Assembly: GCA_027943335.1 (NCBI GenBank) | Contig: BSBK01003560.1 | Span: 2,152,001 to 2,216,000 of the forward strand | Direction: 5' to 3' | Source of the DNA: Chamaecyparis obtusa | Lineage: Eukaryota; Streptophyta; Pinopsida; Cupressales; Cupressaceae | Length of the DNA stretch: 64,000 bases | Shown: one piece after another, positions 36,478-47,265 of the stretch | Numbering within the stretch: position 1 is the stretch's first letter | Layout: each line of letters opens with the position of its first letter | Position numbers and translations under genes: made by a program | Notes under the pieces: model-generated | What the model saw: only the letters and a program-made list of their open reading frames with translations | The model's database searches: none | Told to the model about the DNA's origin: nothing

Positions 36478-37130
36478 TGGCACAAGGGAGGATTAAGGGG
36501 GAGGGGCCTAAGGCACAACCCTAACCAGATCCACCTTGCAGAACACCAAGTGAAAGCAACAACATGCAATAGCAAGAGAGAGAATGTAGAAGCTATGTTA
36601 TATTATCTTCAAATTGATTCATACATGTCGGGCTGTAAGGTCTTCCTGGTTTTGACTAGATATTAAAATCAAGTATAGAAGTCCTCAAACATGCAAGGAT
36701 CTATGAACCATCTCTAAATTTCTATCTTCTATCTTCTATCTAGACTCACTAAAACTCTAACCAAACAACTACATTTATATAAGAGGCTATTGAGCCAAGT
36801 CAGCCTTTAGATCCACAATCAATGGAAGGGATGACCAGATCTAGGTCCACACACTTCCCAATAATGGATACCATCATTAAATCTATGACCCAAATTAAAT
36901 GCACAAGTCAGCCTCAAAAGAAATCCAAGACAAAAAACCTAGTAAGCAAGGAAATCGAGCACCAGATAAATTCACCAAGTGCTAGAGAGATAACTGACCA
37001 ACACCAACGAATAAAGGAAACTGAGCAACACCGAACCACTCAGTCAAAGTAGGAACTAAGAAACACAAACAAACTCAAATATGTTTTTGGTGACAAAGGA
37101 TTGCCAAGGACCCGAGATGCTCCTGCATCA
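36478..37130 (-). repeat. GYP-B 3' LTR (left copy)
   Basis: 653 bp. Outer end TGGCACAAGG, inner end TGCATCA. Contains ATCGAGCACCAG near 36955, related to a word in the NA-1 LTR. Confidence 0.93.
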
Positions 37131-37149
37131 GACACCTAGGGTTATTTGA

Positions 37150-37560
37150 AATGATTCTCAGAATCATGAAATAGGTATGATCGGAGCTGCATCCAACTTA
37201 GATTGTGAAATCCATGAACTATCTTCAATCGGTCTATTCTTCCACTTTACCAAATATTCCATATATTATTTTCCTCTTGTACTTCTGCCAATTCTTTGCT
37301 CCAAAATCTTTTCAAATTCATCGTTCTACTTCTTGGGATAATCCATCGGTACTGTCATGTCTTCATCAGGTTCATGAAACTCATACAAATCAACAATGTT
37401 GAATATAGGTGATATATCCATGTCATCAGGTAACTCAATCTCATACGCATTTCCACTATCAAATTTTCTCAAAATCTTGCAAGGTCCAAACTTCTTCATC
37501 TTAAGCTTTCTATATGTTCCAACAGGAAATCTGCCTCTCTTCAAATGAATTAACCATCAC
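37150..37560 (-). pseudogene. pol: GYP-B integrase C-terminus and chromodomain
   Basis: [19 protein letters not shown] and DMDISPIFNIVDLYEF lead, after a stop near 37327, into a chromodomain (KILEQRIGRSTRGK, then YMEYLVKWKN and EDSSW). The aromatic cage positions Y, W and W are kept. A stop replaces the residue before YMEY. Confidence 0.85.
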
Positions 37561-38680
37561 TTCATCACCAACATCAAAAGTTTTATGTCTTCTTGATCTA
37601 TCAGCTCTGTCTTTGTATTTCTAATTACTCTTTTCCAGCTTAAGCTTCACATCTTCATGCAATGTCTTCATGTACTCAACAAATTTTATTCCTTCAACAC
37701 TTCTCTTTCTTTCATCAGCAATGTCTCTTAAATTTGATATACCTCTCGATTGTATGCCATTTACAATCTCAAAAGGTATTTTTCCAGTACTCCTATTTAC
37801 TAAATTATTGTATGCAAACTCTTCTTGTGCCAACACAAAATCCCAATTACTCGGTGTGTCTCCAACTAAACATCTCAAAAGATTACCCAAACTTCTATTC
37901 ACAACTTATGTCTGTCCATCTGTTTGTGGGTGAAATGTAGAACTATATTTCAACTCAGTACCAAACTTTCTCCAAAGAGTTTTCCAAAAGTATCCAACAA
38001 ATTTACTGTCTCGGTCAGAGATAATAGTCCTCAGTAATCCATGCAATCTGACAATTTCCTTAAAGAAAAGATCTGCTACATGTACTTCATCTGATTTCTT
38101 TCTACAAGGTATAAAATGTGCCATTTTAAAAAATCTATGCACAACAACAAATATATAATCATTACCTCTTACTGTCTTTGGTAAGCCAAGAACAAAATCC
38201 ATATTGATGTCAATCCAAGGTTTCTCAGGTACAAAAATTGGTGTATACAATCCAGTATTTTGATTAACTCCTTTTGCAACTTGACAAACTCCACAACTTT
38301 TCACAAATTTCTAAACATCTTTATACAACTGTGGCCAAAAGTATTTCTCCTTAAGCAAATTCAATGTCTTATCAATACCAAAATGTCCAGCCAAACCACT
38401 ACTATGTTTCTCCTTTATAAAATTAGTTCTCATTGCTCCTCTCAGTATACACAATTAAATACCTTTAAACAACATACCTCCTTGCATAAAATATTCATCC
38501 CATTTAGTACTATGTTGATCTTGAATAGGTGTTGTGTACTTTCTCCATGGCTCAGAAAAATTAGGATCAAATTCATAAGAATCTCTCATGTCATCAAAGC
38601 CTAGAACTCCAATTTTCATCTTGGTCATTAAGGATCTTCTTCTACTCAATGCAACAGCAACTCGGTTAGTGACTCCACTC
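37560..38680 (-). pseudogene. pol: GYP-B integrase
   Basis: A zinc-binding region (HFGIDKTL, then CGVCQVAKG) is followed by the core: first Asp in NMDFVLGLP, second in SDRDSKF. The catalytic Glu of QT-E-VVNR is a TAA stop at 37906-37908. Before the core, D-V-Gln-KF has become a TAG stop (near 38312), where GYP-A has CAG. Confidence 0.9.
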
Positions 38681-39190
38681 TTATGCTTTATCACAAATGT
38701 ATAACTATGTAAATACTCAACCCATTTCATATGTCTCTAATTCAACTTATTCTGACTACCCAAATAATGTAAAGATTTATGATCGGTATACAACACAAAT
38801 TCACTCAGCATCAAATAATGTCTCCATTTCTTCAGTGCTTAAATAATAGCAAAGGAATTCTTGATCATACACAGAATATTTCCTTTTTGCATCATTCAAC
38901 TTTTCACTAAAGAACACAATAGGTTTAATTTCTTGACTCACCACAGCTGCAATTGCACTTCCAATTCCATCACATTCCACTTGAAATGCCTTATTGAAAT
39001 CAAACAATGCCAAAATAGGAAATTGAACAACCTTCTGCTTCAGAGTCTCAAAACTTTTATCAGCTCCATGTGTCCACTTGAATTCTCTTTTGTCTCCTCT
39101 CATAGTTTCAGTCATAGAATTACAAATTGAACTGAAATTCCTTATGAACTTTTGGTAAAAACTTGCCAAACCATGAAATGATCTTACCTC
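38680..39190 (-). pseudogene. pol: GYP-B RNase H
   Basis: This is gypsy RNase H: FQVECDGIGSAIAAVVSQE gives the first Asp (D in ECDG), KPIVFFSEKLNDAKRKYS follows, then YDQEFLCYY with the Glu. The frame fails near 38801. The tail GVTNRVAVALSRRRS is intact. Confidence 0.85.
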
Positions 39191-39199
39191 ACTAGAATT

Positions 39200-39730
39200 C
39201 TCAGGTGTAGGCCAATTCAGAATAGCTTCAATCTTTTTAGGATTAATTTCAAACCATTAGCTAAGAATTTCCTCAAAACTTCATTCATCAACCTCATAAA
39301 AGTACTTGGTGCATTAGTTAAACCAAAAGGCATAACCAACCACTCATACAAACCTTCTTTTGTCTTGAAAGCAATCTTCCACTCATCACCTTCTCTGATT
39401 TTGATATGATGATACCCACTTTTCAAATCTATTTTAGTAAAATACTTTGCTCCAGTCAAACTATCCATTATATCATCCATTCTCAGTATAGGAAACCTAT
39501 ACTTCACTGTTATCTTGTTGATTTCTCTGGAATCAATACACATTCACCATTCTCCATTCTTCTTAGGTGCCAATACCGTAGGTATTGTAGAAGGAATCAA
39601 AATTTCTCTGATCAAACCTTTATGCAACAATTCTTGAATTTGTCAATTCAATTCCCGATTCTCGGTAGGTGTCAACCGATGAGGTGCCTTATTTGGTAAA
39701 CTAGCTCTAGGGATAAGATCCATGCAATGA
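39200..39730 (-). pseudogene. pol: GYP-B reverse transcriptase, catalytic box deleted
   Basis: Motifs in order: [67 protein letters not shown]. At about 39250 the sequence jumps from LRKFL directly to the [13 protein letters not shown] region, in another frame. Compared with GYP-A, about 180-195 bp are missing, including the YLDD box. Reverse transcription by this copy is impossible. Confidence 0.9.
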
Positions 39731-40300
39731 TCAATGCTTCTCTTCAGTGGCAAACCATTAGGTTCATTGTCAAAAATAATTTCACTGTACTCGGTGAGTA
39801 ACTTATCAATCTCCTCAGGGACATTATCCTCTATTTTCTTATTTGGTTTGTTAGGAATCACAACAAAACATACTTCATTCTTCTTTAAATCCTTAACAAA
39901 CTTTCTTCCTTCCATCAATCAAACTTTCACAGATGTGCAAACATTACTAACAGGTTCTTCCATCAAAGGTAACAAGATTTGTTTTTTACCATAAGCCCAA
40001 ATAGTATACTTATGTAATCTCCCATCATATATTATCTATCATATTGCCAAGGTCTACCCAATAAAATATGACAACAATCCATAGGCATGATATCACACAA
40101 CACCTTATCATAGTACTTTCCAATTTTCAATTTCACATAAAATTGTTCACTTACCAAGAGTGTATGCTCATCCTTGATCCATGAAATTTGATAGGCTTTA
40201 GATGTTCCAACCTTTTCAACTATAAATTTGTGACCATTTCCTCAGATGCTAGATTCTCTGAGCTACCACTTTCAATGATTACCTTCCAAACTTTGTCAGA
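39640..40300 (-). pseudogene. pol: GYP-B protease and linker
   Basis: The protease active site reads VIIESGSSENLASEE near 40240-40290, with Glu in place of the catalytic Asp. The C-terminal LGRPW-type motif is preserved near 40045-40060. The linker (FVKDLKKNEVCFVVIPNK, then PEEIDKLLTEYSEI) matches GYP-A. Confidence 0.82.
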
Positions 40301-40439
40301 AACTCTACATCTAGTCTTGAAAAAACTTTTCCTTACTAGATCTTCCTTTTTACCTTCATTCCAAAGTGCTCTCCTTACCATCAAGTTATTTTGTTTCTCA
40401 GGTTCATTCGGTGACTCTTCTTGCACCAAAGCCTTTCTA

Positions 40440-41420
40440 TTGTTACCAACCTTCTTACTTGCATGTGTACACTCAAATGATTTATGTCCTTCTTGTCCAC
40501 AATTGTAACAAGTTCCTAGGAAACCACCTCTATTATAACCACCTCAGTAGTTACTGCCTCTGCCTCTATATGAACTTTCACCTTTCCACTTGGTCTTGCC
40601 TTTATCCAGAGTTATCTTTTCAGGTTCAGATCTACTATTTTTAGCATGTGATCTACCTCTTCCTCTAGGGAATCTACCACCTCTACCTCTTTGTCTTTTC
40701 TCATGTCTCTTATTCAATTTCTCCTCAGCTTTCAATGCAAATTGATAAGCCTCTTCAATGTTCTCCAATTTGACCAAACTGATTTCTTCTTGGATGGAAA
40801 CTCTCAAACCATTCAGGTATCTAGTAATTCTTTCCACATCATCTTCATCATGTCCAAATCTGATACCTAATATATAGAATTCCTTAGTATATTCCTTTAC
40901 TGAGCTATCTTTCTACCTTAAACTTTGCATTCACCTAACTAGGTTAATTTGATAATCACAAGGTAAGAACTTTCCTTTCAATTTATTCACCATTTTACTC
41001 CATACCTTGATTTTTTCTTTTCCTTTCCTCTTTCTATCAAGCTGTAGATGCTCCCACCACAATGATGCATGACTTTTCAACTTTGTGCTTGCAATTTTCA
41101 CCTTCTTTTCTTCAAGTACATTTTCATGCTCAAAGTACTTTTCCATCTCAGTGATCTAGTCCACCAATTCATCAGAATCAAATTTTCCACCATACTCAGT
41201 AGGATTAAAGTGTGGTGTAGACTTCAAACTTGTCAAAGCCTTCAAGAATCTTTCCTTACCCTGATCCATCATAGGTGCAAGTTCTACATCACCTTGTTCC
41301 ACCTCAATTTCATCATCACTAACATCTTCAAGATGTCTTCATCATCTCTGGGCTGTTTCAATAGCTTCAAGCCTAGCAACAAGTTGTCTCAGCATGTTTT
41401 CCAATCCTGGATTCATATCT
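40440..41420 (-). pseudogene. gag: GYP-B gag
   Basis: Gag with an N-terminal charged region (QRVQGKERFLKALTSLKSTP-like, broken), then MEKYFEHENVLEEKKVKI, SHASLWWEHLQLDRKRKG, YLNGLRVSIQEEISLV, an Arg/Gly-rich stretch and an intact CCHC knuckle (CYNCGQEGHKSFEC) near 40465-40510. This is the uninterrupted counterpart of the GYP-A gag split by NA-1. It gives the empty target site near 41100. Confidence 0.88.
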
Positions 41421-41560
41421 CACCTCCCACGAACCATCTTGAAAACCCTCTATAATTGCAGGTCAGATCGCAATCTGCTACCCCACAACAAACCAACTAG
41501 GGCCTCAGAAGAAGGAACCTTCAAACCTAGATTCACAAACCTAGATCCAGATCTCACCTT

Positions 41561-41572
41561 GCTCTGATACCA
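41561..41572 (-). other. GYP-B primer-binding site
   Basis: Minus-strand TGGTATCAGAGC, two bases from the LTR, is a perfect 12-base match to the initiator-Met tRNA complement. Confidence 0.9.
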
Positions 41573-41574
41573 CC

Positions 41575-42227
41575 TAGTGCAAGGTAGGATTAAGGGGGAG
41601 GGGCCAAAGGCACAACCCTAACTAGATCCACCTTGAAAAACAAAACATGGAAGTAATAACATGCAACAATGAGAGAGAGAATGCAGAAGCTATGTTATAT
41701 TATCTTCAAATTGATTCATACATGTCGGGCTGTAAGGTCTTCCTAGTTTCGGCCAAATATTACAATCAAGTACATAAGTCATCAAACATGCAAGGATTTG
41801 CAAACCATCTCTAAATTTATATCTTCTATCTTCTATTTAGACTCACTAAAACTCTAACCAAACAACTACATTTATACAAGAGGCTCTCGAGCCAAGTCGG
41901 CCTTCAAATCCACAATCAACAGATGGGATGACTAGATCTAGGTCCACACACATCCCAATGATGGATACCATCATTAAATCCATGACCCAAATTAAATGCA
42001 CAAGTCAGCCTCAAAAAAAATCCAAGACAAACAACTCTGTAAGCGAGGAAACTTAGTGCTAGAGAAATTCACTATGTGCCAGAGAGATAATTGACCAACA
42101 CTGGTGAACAAAGGAAACCAAGAAACACCAAACCACTCGATCAAAGTAGGAACTAAGCAACACAAAAAAACTCAAATATGTTTTTGGTGACACAGGATTG
42201 CCAAGGACCCGGGATGCTCCTACATCA
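41575..42227 (-). repeat. GYP-B 5' LTR (right copy)
   Basis: 653 bp, same length as the left copy. The inner end TAGTGCAAGG has decayed from TGGTGCAAGG or similar; the outer end is ACATCA at 42227. Confidence 0.93.
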
Positions 42228-42763
42228 AAAATTTTGGAAGTAAATGTTATATAAAAAGAGATGTTTTTTTTGGAAAATTTGATCCCAAAAGTGATGAAGG
42301 CATAATTTTGGGTTATTCAACTAAGAGAAATGCTTACAAATGTTTTAATAAAAGTACTAATAAAATGATTGAAATTTCTAATGTCAAGATTGATGAATTT
42401 CCTAAGAAATATGAGGAAATAAGCAAGAAGGATACAAAAGATGATCAAGGAATAGAGTTTATTGAACCAGAAGAGCCTAGACTAGTAAAGCAAAACAATA
42501 AGAAAGAAATAGTGCAACTGGAAGAAGAAGTTACTAGGTATGAAAAATTAATCCCAAGATATGTGAAAATGAATCATTCTTCTGATCAAATAATTGGTGA
42601 TAAGAATACATGTGTGTTGACAAGAAGTAAGGTTAGAGAAAGCACATGTCTGATGTCACAATTTGAGCCCAAAATAGTAAAGGAAGTAGTCAAATATGAT
42701 GACTGGGTGAGAGAAATGCATGAATAATTGGATTATATTGAGAAGAATGAAACCTAGACTCGT
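42228..42763 (+). pseudogene. pol: COP-1 integrase C-terminus and linker
   Basis: Resumes in IFGSKCYIKRDVFFGKFD and GIILGYSTKRNAYKCF, the C-terminal integrase motif of copia elements. A Glu/Lys-rich linker of about 120 residues follows to the stop at 42725. This section is open for 139 codons. Confidence 0.88.
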
Positions 42764-43560
42764 ATGCCAAGTCCAGAAGAAAAAAATGTGATAGGTACAA
42801 AATGGGTTTTTAGGAATACATTAAATGAGGATAGTGAAGTTATTAGAAACAAAGAAAGACTTGTGTGTAAAGGTTCTACACAAGAAGAAGGCTTGGATTA
42901 TGGTAAGACATTTTCTCTTATAGAAAGATTGGAAGGTGTTAGGATACTACTTACTTATGTTGCATTCAATAATTCAAAGTTTATCAAATGGATGTAAAAT
43001 CAACATGTTTGAATGGAATTCCAAAGTAAGAGGTCTACATTGAGCAACCAGATGGATTTGCATCAACCAAGGATACAAACATTGTATGCAAACTTCAAGA
43101 AACATTCTATGGTTTGAAGCAAGCCCCTAGATCATGGTATGGAATATTTCTCTCTTATCTCATTAGGATTGGTTTCAATAGGACTTTTGATGATAGTATT
43201 GTTTACTTAAAGGATGAAGGTGAAAATATATTAATTGTTTAAGTCTTTTTTGATGACATAATTTTTGGTGGTGGTGATGAGATGAGTATGTCTTTTTCTG
43301 ATGAGATGAAAAAAGAATTTTAAATGTCAATGATAGGATAAATAAAATTCTTCATAGGATTGCAGGTATCATAGTTGGACAATGGAATATACATATGTTA
43401 ATCTAAATATGTGAAGGAGGTGTTGAAGATTGTTGGCATGGAAGATTCTATACCAGATGGTACTCCTATGATTACAGGTTATAAACTATTTAGGGATGAT
43501 GAATCTGAGTCTTTTGATTCCATTTATATAGGTCCATGATAGGGAAGGTACACTATATTG
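42764..43560 (+). pseudogene. pol: COP-1 reverse transcriptase
   Basis: Copia reverse transcriptase (RVT_2 family). It opens with KNVIGTKWVFRNTLNEDSEV and GLDYGKTFSLIERLEGVRIL. From about 43000 it is shredded by stops and shifts. FYGLKQAPRSWYG-like residues are readable near 43110-43140. The catalytic box reads FFDDIIFGG near 43245-43265 instead of YVDD. Confidence 0.85.
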
Positions 43561-43699
43561 TGCACAGAAGATTAGATATTGTGAAAGTAGTTGGTATAGT
43601 TGTAAGGTTTAAGTAAAACTTGAAGAAGTCACACATGGTTGCATTGAAGAGAATCTTTATATATCTAAAAGACCTATGTATTATAGATTATGGTATTCT

Positions 43700-44197
43700 C
43701 ATGAAGGTGATTTTTTTCTAAGTATTTTTATTGATGTTGATTGGGTAGGTAATGTTGATGATTGAAAGAGTATAAGTGGTGGTGCATTCTTTCTAGGTGG
43801 TAGGCTTGTGTCTTGGACAAGAAAGAAATAGAATTGTATATCTCAATCCCTTGTTGAAGTAGAATATGTGGATGCATCTATCAATTGCACACAAGTATCT
43901 TTGATGAAGAAAATCCTAGAAGGGATTAAGGAGAAGGTAATAGAATTGGAGATAATTTATTGTGATAATACCAATGCTATAAATATTTTCAAGAACCTAG
44001 TTATGAACTTAAAGACTAAGAACATTGCTATTAAGTATCATTTCTTGAGAGAACATGTGCAAGAGAAAGTGGTGAGGTTGGAGTACATTCCAAATAAAGA
44101 GAAAATTGTAGATATCTTTACCAAATCACTTCCTAAGAATACTTTTGAGTATCTTAGAGGTAAGTTGGAGGTCATGCCCCTACCTAGGCAAAATTAA
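43700..44197 (+). pseudogene. pol: COP-1 RNase H
   Basis: Copia RNase H: IDVDWVGNVDD, then KSISGGAFFLGGRLVSW, then ISQSLVEVEYVDASI (Glu), IIYCDNTNAINIFKN (Asp), KTKNIAIKYHFLREHV and IVDIFTKSLPKNTFEYLR. The last 109 codons are open to TAA at 44195. Two stops interrupt the front part. Confidence 0.9.
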
Positions 44198-44540
44198 GAT
44201 GCAAATGTTATATCAATCTAGTGGGTATTACTATTTTATTTTTTAGTGGATTGATGTAAAGGGTACTACTCCTTAGGGGGAGCAGTCAGATAGATGAAGT
44301 CTTGAGCATTATGGAACCTTTTGAATTGTTGTTAAAGGGGAGAATAAATAAGAGGATGATTACCAAGTAAGGGGGAGAATAGAAGAGTATAAAAATGAGA
44401 GATAAACTATGAAGATTAGATAAATAGGGAGATAGAAGCTTGTATGTTTCCATTTGGTGTGTTGCCATCTGATAAAGATGAATTCAAAGTGTTGTGGTTC
44501 AAGAACATGTTTGGTATTGATTGGTGTGTTTCCATCAATG

Positions 44541-44554
44541 CCAAAGGGTGAGGT
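44541..44554 (+). other. COP-1 polypurine tract
   Basis: CCAAAGGGTGAGGT precedes the LTR start TGTTGG at 44555. It is slightly decayed from an AAAGGGGGAG form. Confidence 0.75.
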
Positions 44555-46054
44555 TGTTGGTATAATTGATTCATACGAGACAAGTAAGTATGTTGATGGC
44601 TTGATGATGTGTTTTTCCATTTATGTTGTTATCATTGATGTCAACTTAGGTGTTCTTGGTTGACCATGGTCTTGATATACCAAGTTATGATGGATAAGAT
44701 GAATTGAGAGTTATATTGTGAATTATGGTGTGTGTTTTGGAACATCTATTCTAGAGGTGTGTAAAATTATATATCTATGATCACACATGTGTATGATGAT
44801 TTTTTATGCAAGTTAGAGCTAGTGTGATTAAGAAAGGAAATCAGTTTAGTAATGAAGGAACAAAGAAGAAATATTTGATTGTTGTGTCCCACAGATATGG
44901 AATCAGGTGTTGTAGTCTGAGTTGTGTGATTTTAATGACATTATTGGATTTTTTTTGCAATCACATCAATATTGATGATCGTTGGATATAGTTATAGAAT
45001 TATGAGGTTTAGGACAATGAAGAAAGAAAAGAATAGTGAAGAAAAATCGGTTATATCCTTAACTAGTGATGGCAAATCAATTTGAGATGATGGTTAAGTA
45101 TTCCAAATTATGTGATGACATGTCTAAGATGACATGGAATGTTAGGTATGATTATTATTAGTTGATTTGATTGATAATTCATTAAGAGGTGCATGAACAT
45201 AGGGAAGTGTAATATGTTTGACCTTTTCTTTGTCAAATCGATGGTGCAATGGATCTAGAGGCCAACATGAAGTTGAAATTATAATTGTTTATTGGTAACA
45301 CATTTTAAGGTTGAAGGATTGAGTAGGAATTAATTGTAATGATGGAATTCAAATATAATATGGGTCTTAGCCAACCTAGTTAGTGAAAAACATATTTTCT
45401 ATATATTTGATGTATTAGGAGAAGTGAAGAGGTAGATCATGAATACATGAGTGATTAGAATGTTTGGATGTCCTACATGTGAATCAGATATTGAGATTGA
45501 ACTAGATTTGTACTAGTATAGGAGAAGTGTTGTTTTATCGAATCATTATTCTTGTTGTTCCATAATTGTTAGAGCAAGTTAAATCTCTTAATTGGGTAGA
45601 TCCTAATAGATATTCTTGTAAAATCCTTTACCAGGTTGGTACTTTAGCTAGTGTCTGAAGTCCTCTAACAAGGCTACTCCTAATAGGGCTAGATGTGAAT
45701 CCCTTAACAAGGTGGCTCTTAATAGGGTCTATTCTTAATCACATCATTACAAGCTTTTAATAGGGCTAATCTTTTAACCAGGTGTGCTCTAGAAGAGTAC
45801 ATTTTTCTTAGTGGAAGATATCCTCATTTTTGTTTTTCCCAAGTTGGTTTTCCACAATAAAAACATTGGTGTTATGTGTTGAATTTGTGTGGATTCTTAA
45901 TTTGATGTATGTTTATCACAAGTAAAATTTATTTATTGCATGCATGTGGTAAATTTTTGAAGAATAAGTTTTATCATATGAGATTTATGTTTATTGGTAG
46001 ATTATTGACTCACCCCCCCCCCCTCAATAATATTAGGGCCTAATTATTCTAATA
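44555..46054 (+). repeat. COP-1 3' LTR
   Basis: 1,500 bp, starting TGTTGGTATAATTG and ending ATTCTAATA. An 11-base C run lies at 46013-46023. The COP-2 LTR at 47266-48730 is a diverged relative in inverse orientation (shared start-region word TTGTCATTGATGTCAACTTAG-like; related ends). Confidence 0.8.
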
Positions 46055-46576
46055 GTGTATTTTTACCAAACCTGACCACACCACCATCAAATTCATCTAG
46101 CTTTATGAACTTACTTTTATAACCGATCATGTGATGTGAGAACCCACTTTCAATAACCCACTCATTGTTATGTTCCATGTGAGAAACCAATTCCTTTTAT
46201 CCTTTAGCGGTATCTTCTTTCATTACAAAAAACACTATCTCTTCTTCTTCATTATCTTCCGACTCTTCAGCAATTACACCTTCATCTACTGCAACATAAA
46301 AAAATTCTTCCCTTTTCCCTTGAATCTTTGGGTCTTCTCTTTTTGTTCACCATTAGGACACTTGGCAACAATATGTCATATCTTGTTACATGAAAAGTGT
46401 TTCAAAGGTAACTTATCTTTATAGTTACCAGAACCTCTAGGTAATCTTCTTGCAAGTAATGCTTCAAGTTCTTCTTGCTTCTTCTCTTCATCCAAGATAG
46501 TTTCAAGTTCCCTATAATAAATTTTCATGTAGGCAGATTCATGACTTATCTATTTTCCCTTCTTCTCTGATTATAA
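46055..46576 (-). pseudogene. pol: COP-2 protease start and zinc-knuckle relic
   Basis: Reads NNEWVIESGFSHHM with the DSG active site changed to ESG, then LDEFDGGVVRFGKNT up to the break at 46055. Upstream, near 46350-46400, FSCNKI-HIVAKCP is a Gag zinc knuckle with a stop in it. Confidence 0.75.
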
Positions 46577-47200
46577 TTACAAAGAGGCCTTAAAATTTTC
46601 TTTGACTTTAGGAATATTATTATCATAGTTACTTAATTCAAAAGCAGTGCGCTTACCAATCAATCCATCAATAGAGATAGTAACAAATGTACTCAATTCT
46701 TGTATAGTAGAAAATCTAATGGCATAAGAAGGTAGCAATATTCTCAACATTTTAATTACCACATCTTCTTCTTCAATTTTTCCTCTAGCACTTATGTTGG
46801 AACCAACATCTTCTTTTATCCTTTGTCCATATTGAGCAATGTTTTCACCTTCCACTATTTGTATGTCATCATATTTTCCTTTTAGATTAGAAACCCTAGC
46901 TTTTTTAACATGTTTGTCTCCACCATAGATTAGATTCAACTTTTCCCAAACATTAAAGGTAGTCTCAAGTCCATGAATATCAATATATTCGGCTTTAGAC
47001 AAGGTACTTGAAATTACTTCCAGTGCTTGCATGTTCAACTATTTTTCCTTCAGTTGATATGAATTAAGAGTCCCGATAGGAGAAACATATTTGGTCTCAA
47101 CATGATTCTAGAATTGTGGCCACATACCCTTTAGGTATATCTTCATCTGATTACTCCATATGATGTAGTTGTCTCTTGTAAACTTAGACCTTCCTTCTTC
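46577..47200 (-). pseudogene. gag: COP-2 gag
   Basis: Copia Gag (UBN2 type): an N-terminal WSNQMKIYLKGMW block near 47110-47165, a stop near 47040, then an open 153-codon segment with ALEVISSTLSKAEYIDI, VWEKLNLIYGG, YDDIQIVEGENIAQYGQRI and FELSNYDNNIPKV. Closely related to COP-1 gag at 9745. Confidence 0.88.
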
Positions 47201-47265
47201 ATAATTGGATATTTTCCTTAAGCTATTAAGCTTACCACAAAGAGGACCTAGGATATGATACAAAT

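Larger units (their letters stand above)
36478..42227 (-). mobile_element. GYP-B: chromodomain Ty3/gypsy element, same family as GYP-A
   Basis: A 5,750-bp element with two LTRs of exactly 653 bp (36478-37130 and 41575-42227). The perfect TSD is AAAAT (36473-36477 and 42228-42232), in the COP-1 integrase. Gene order on the minus strand matches GYP-A. No other element is nested in it, so it gives the uninterrupted reference for GYP-A. LTRs differ at about one site in ten by eye. It cannot be active: the reverse-transcriptase catalytic box is deleted and the integrase Glu codon is a stop. Confidence 0.93.
9745..46054 (+). mobile_element. COP-1: Ty1/copia element, 5'-truncated and split by two insertions
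   Basis: Removing GYP-A and GYP-B rejoins a copia element in the canonical order gag, protease, integrase, reverse transcriptase, RNase H, 3' LTR. Its pieces are 9745-10496, 35420-36477 and 42228-46054. The protein reads across both gaps: the NND at 10485-10495 continues into WVIDSGCSHHM at 35425, and YFK at 36465-36475 continues into the IFGSKCY block at about 42228. The 5' LTR, primer site and Gag N-terminus are missing. Every coding segment has stops. The downstream neighbour is COP-2 in opposite orientation, starting at the base after this LTR. Confidence 0.85.

Noticed and set aside
46013..46023. Poly(C) run as a functional element
   Set aside because: An 11-base C run near the end of the COP-1 LTR; other LTRs here have short C runs at the same place (CACCCCTCCC), so slippage expansion is the simple explanation.
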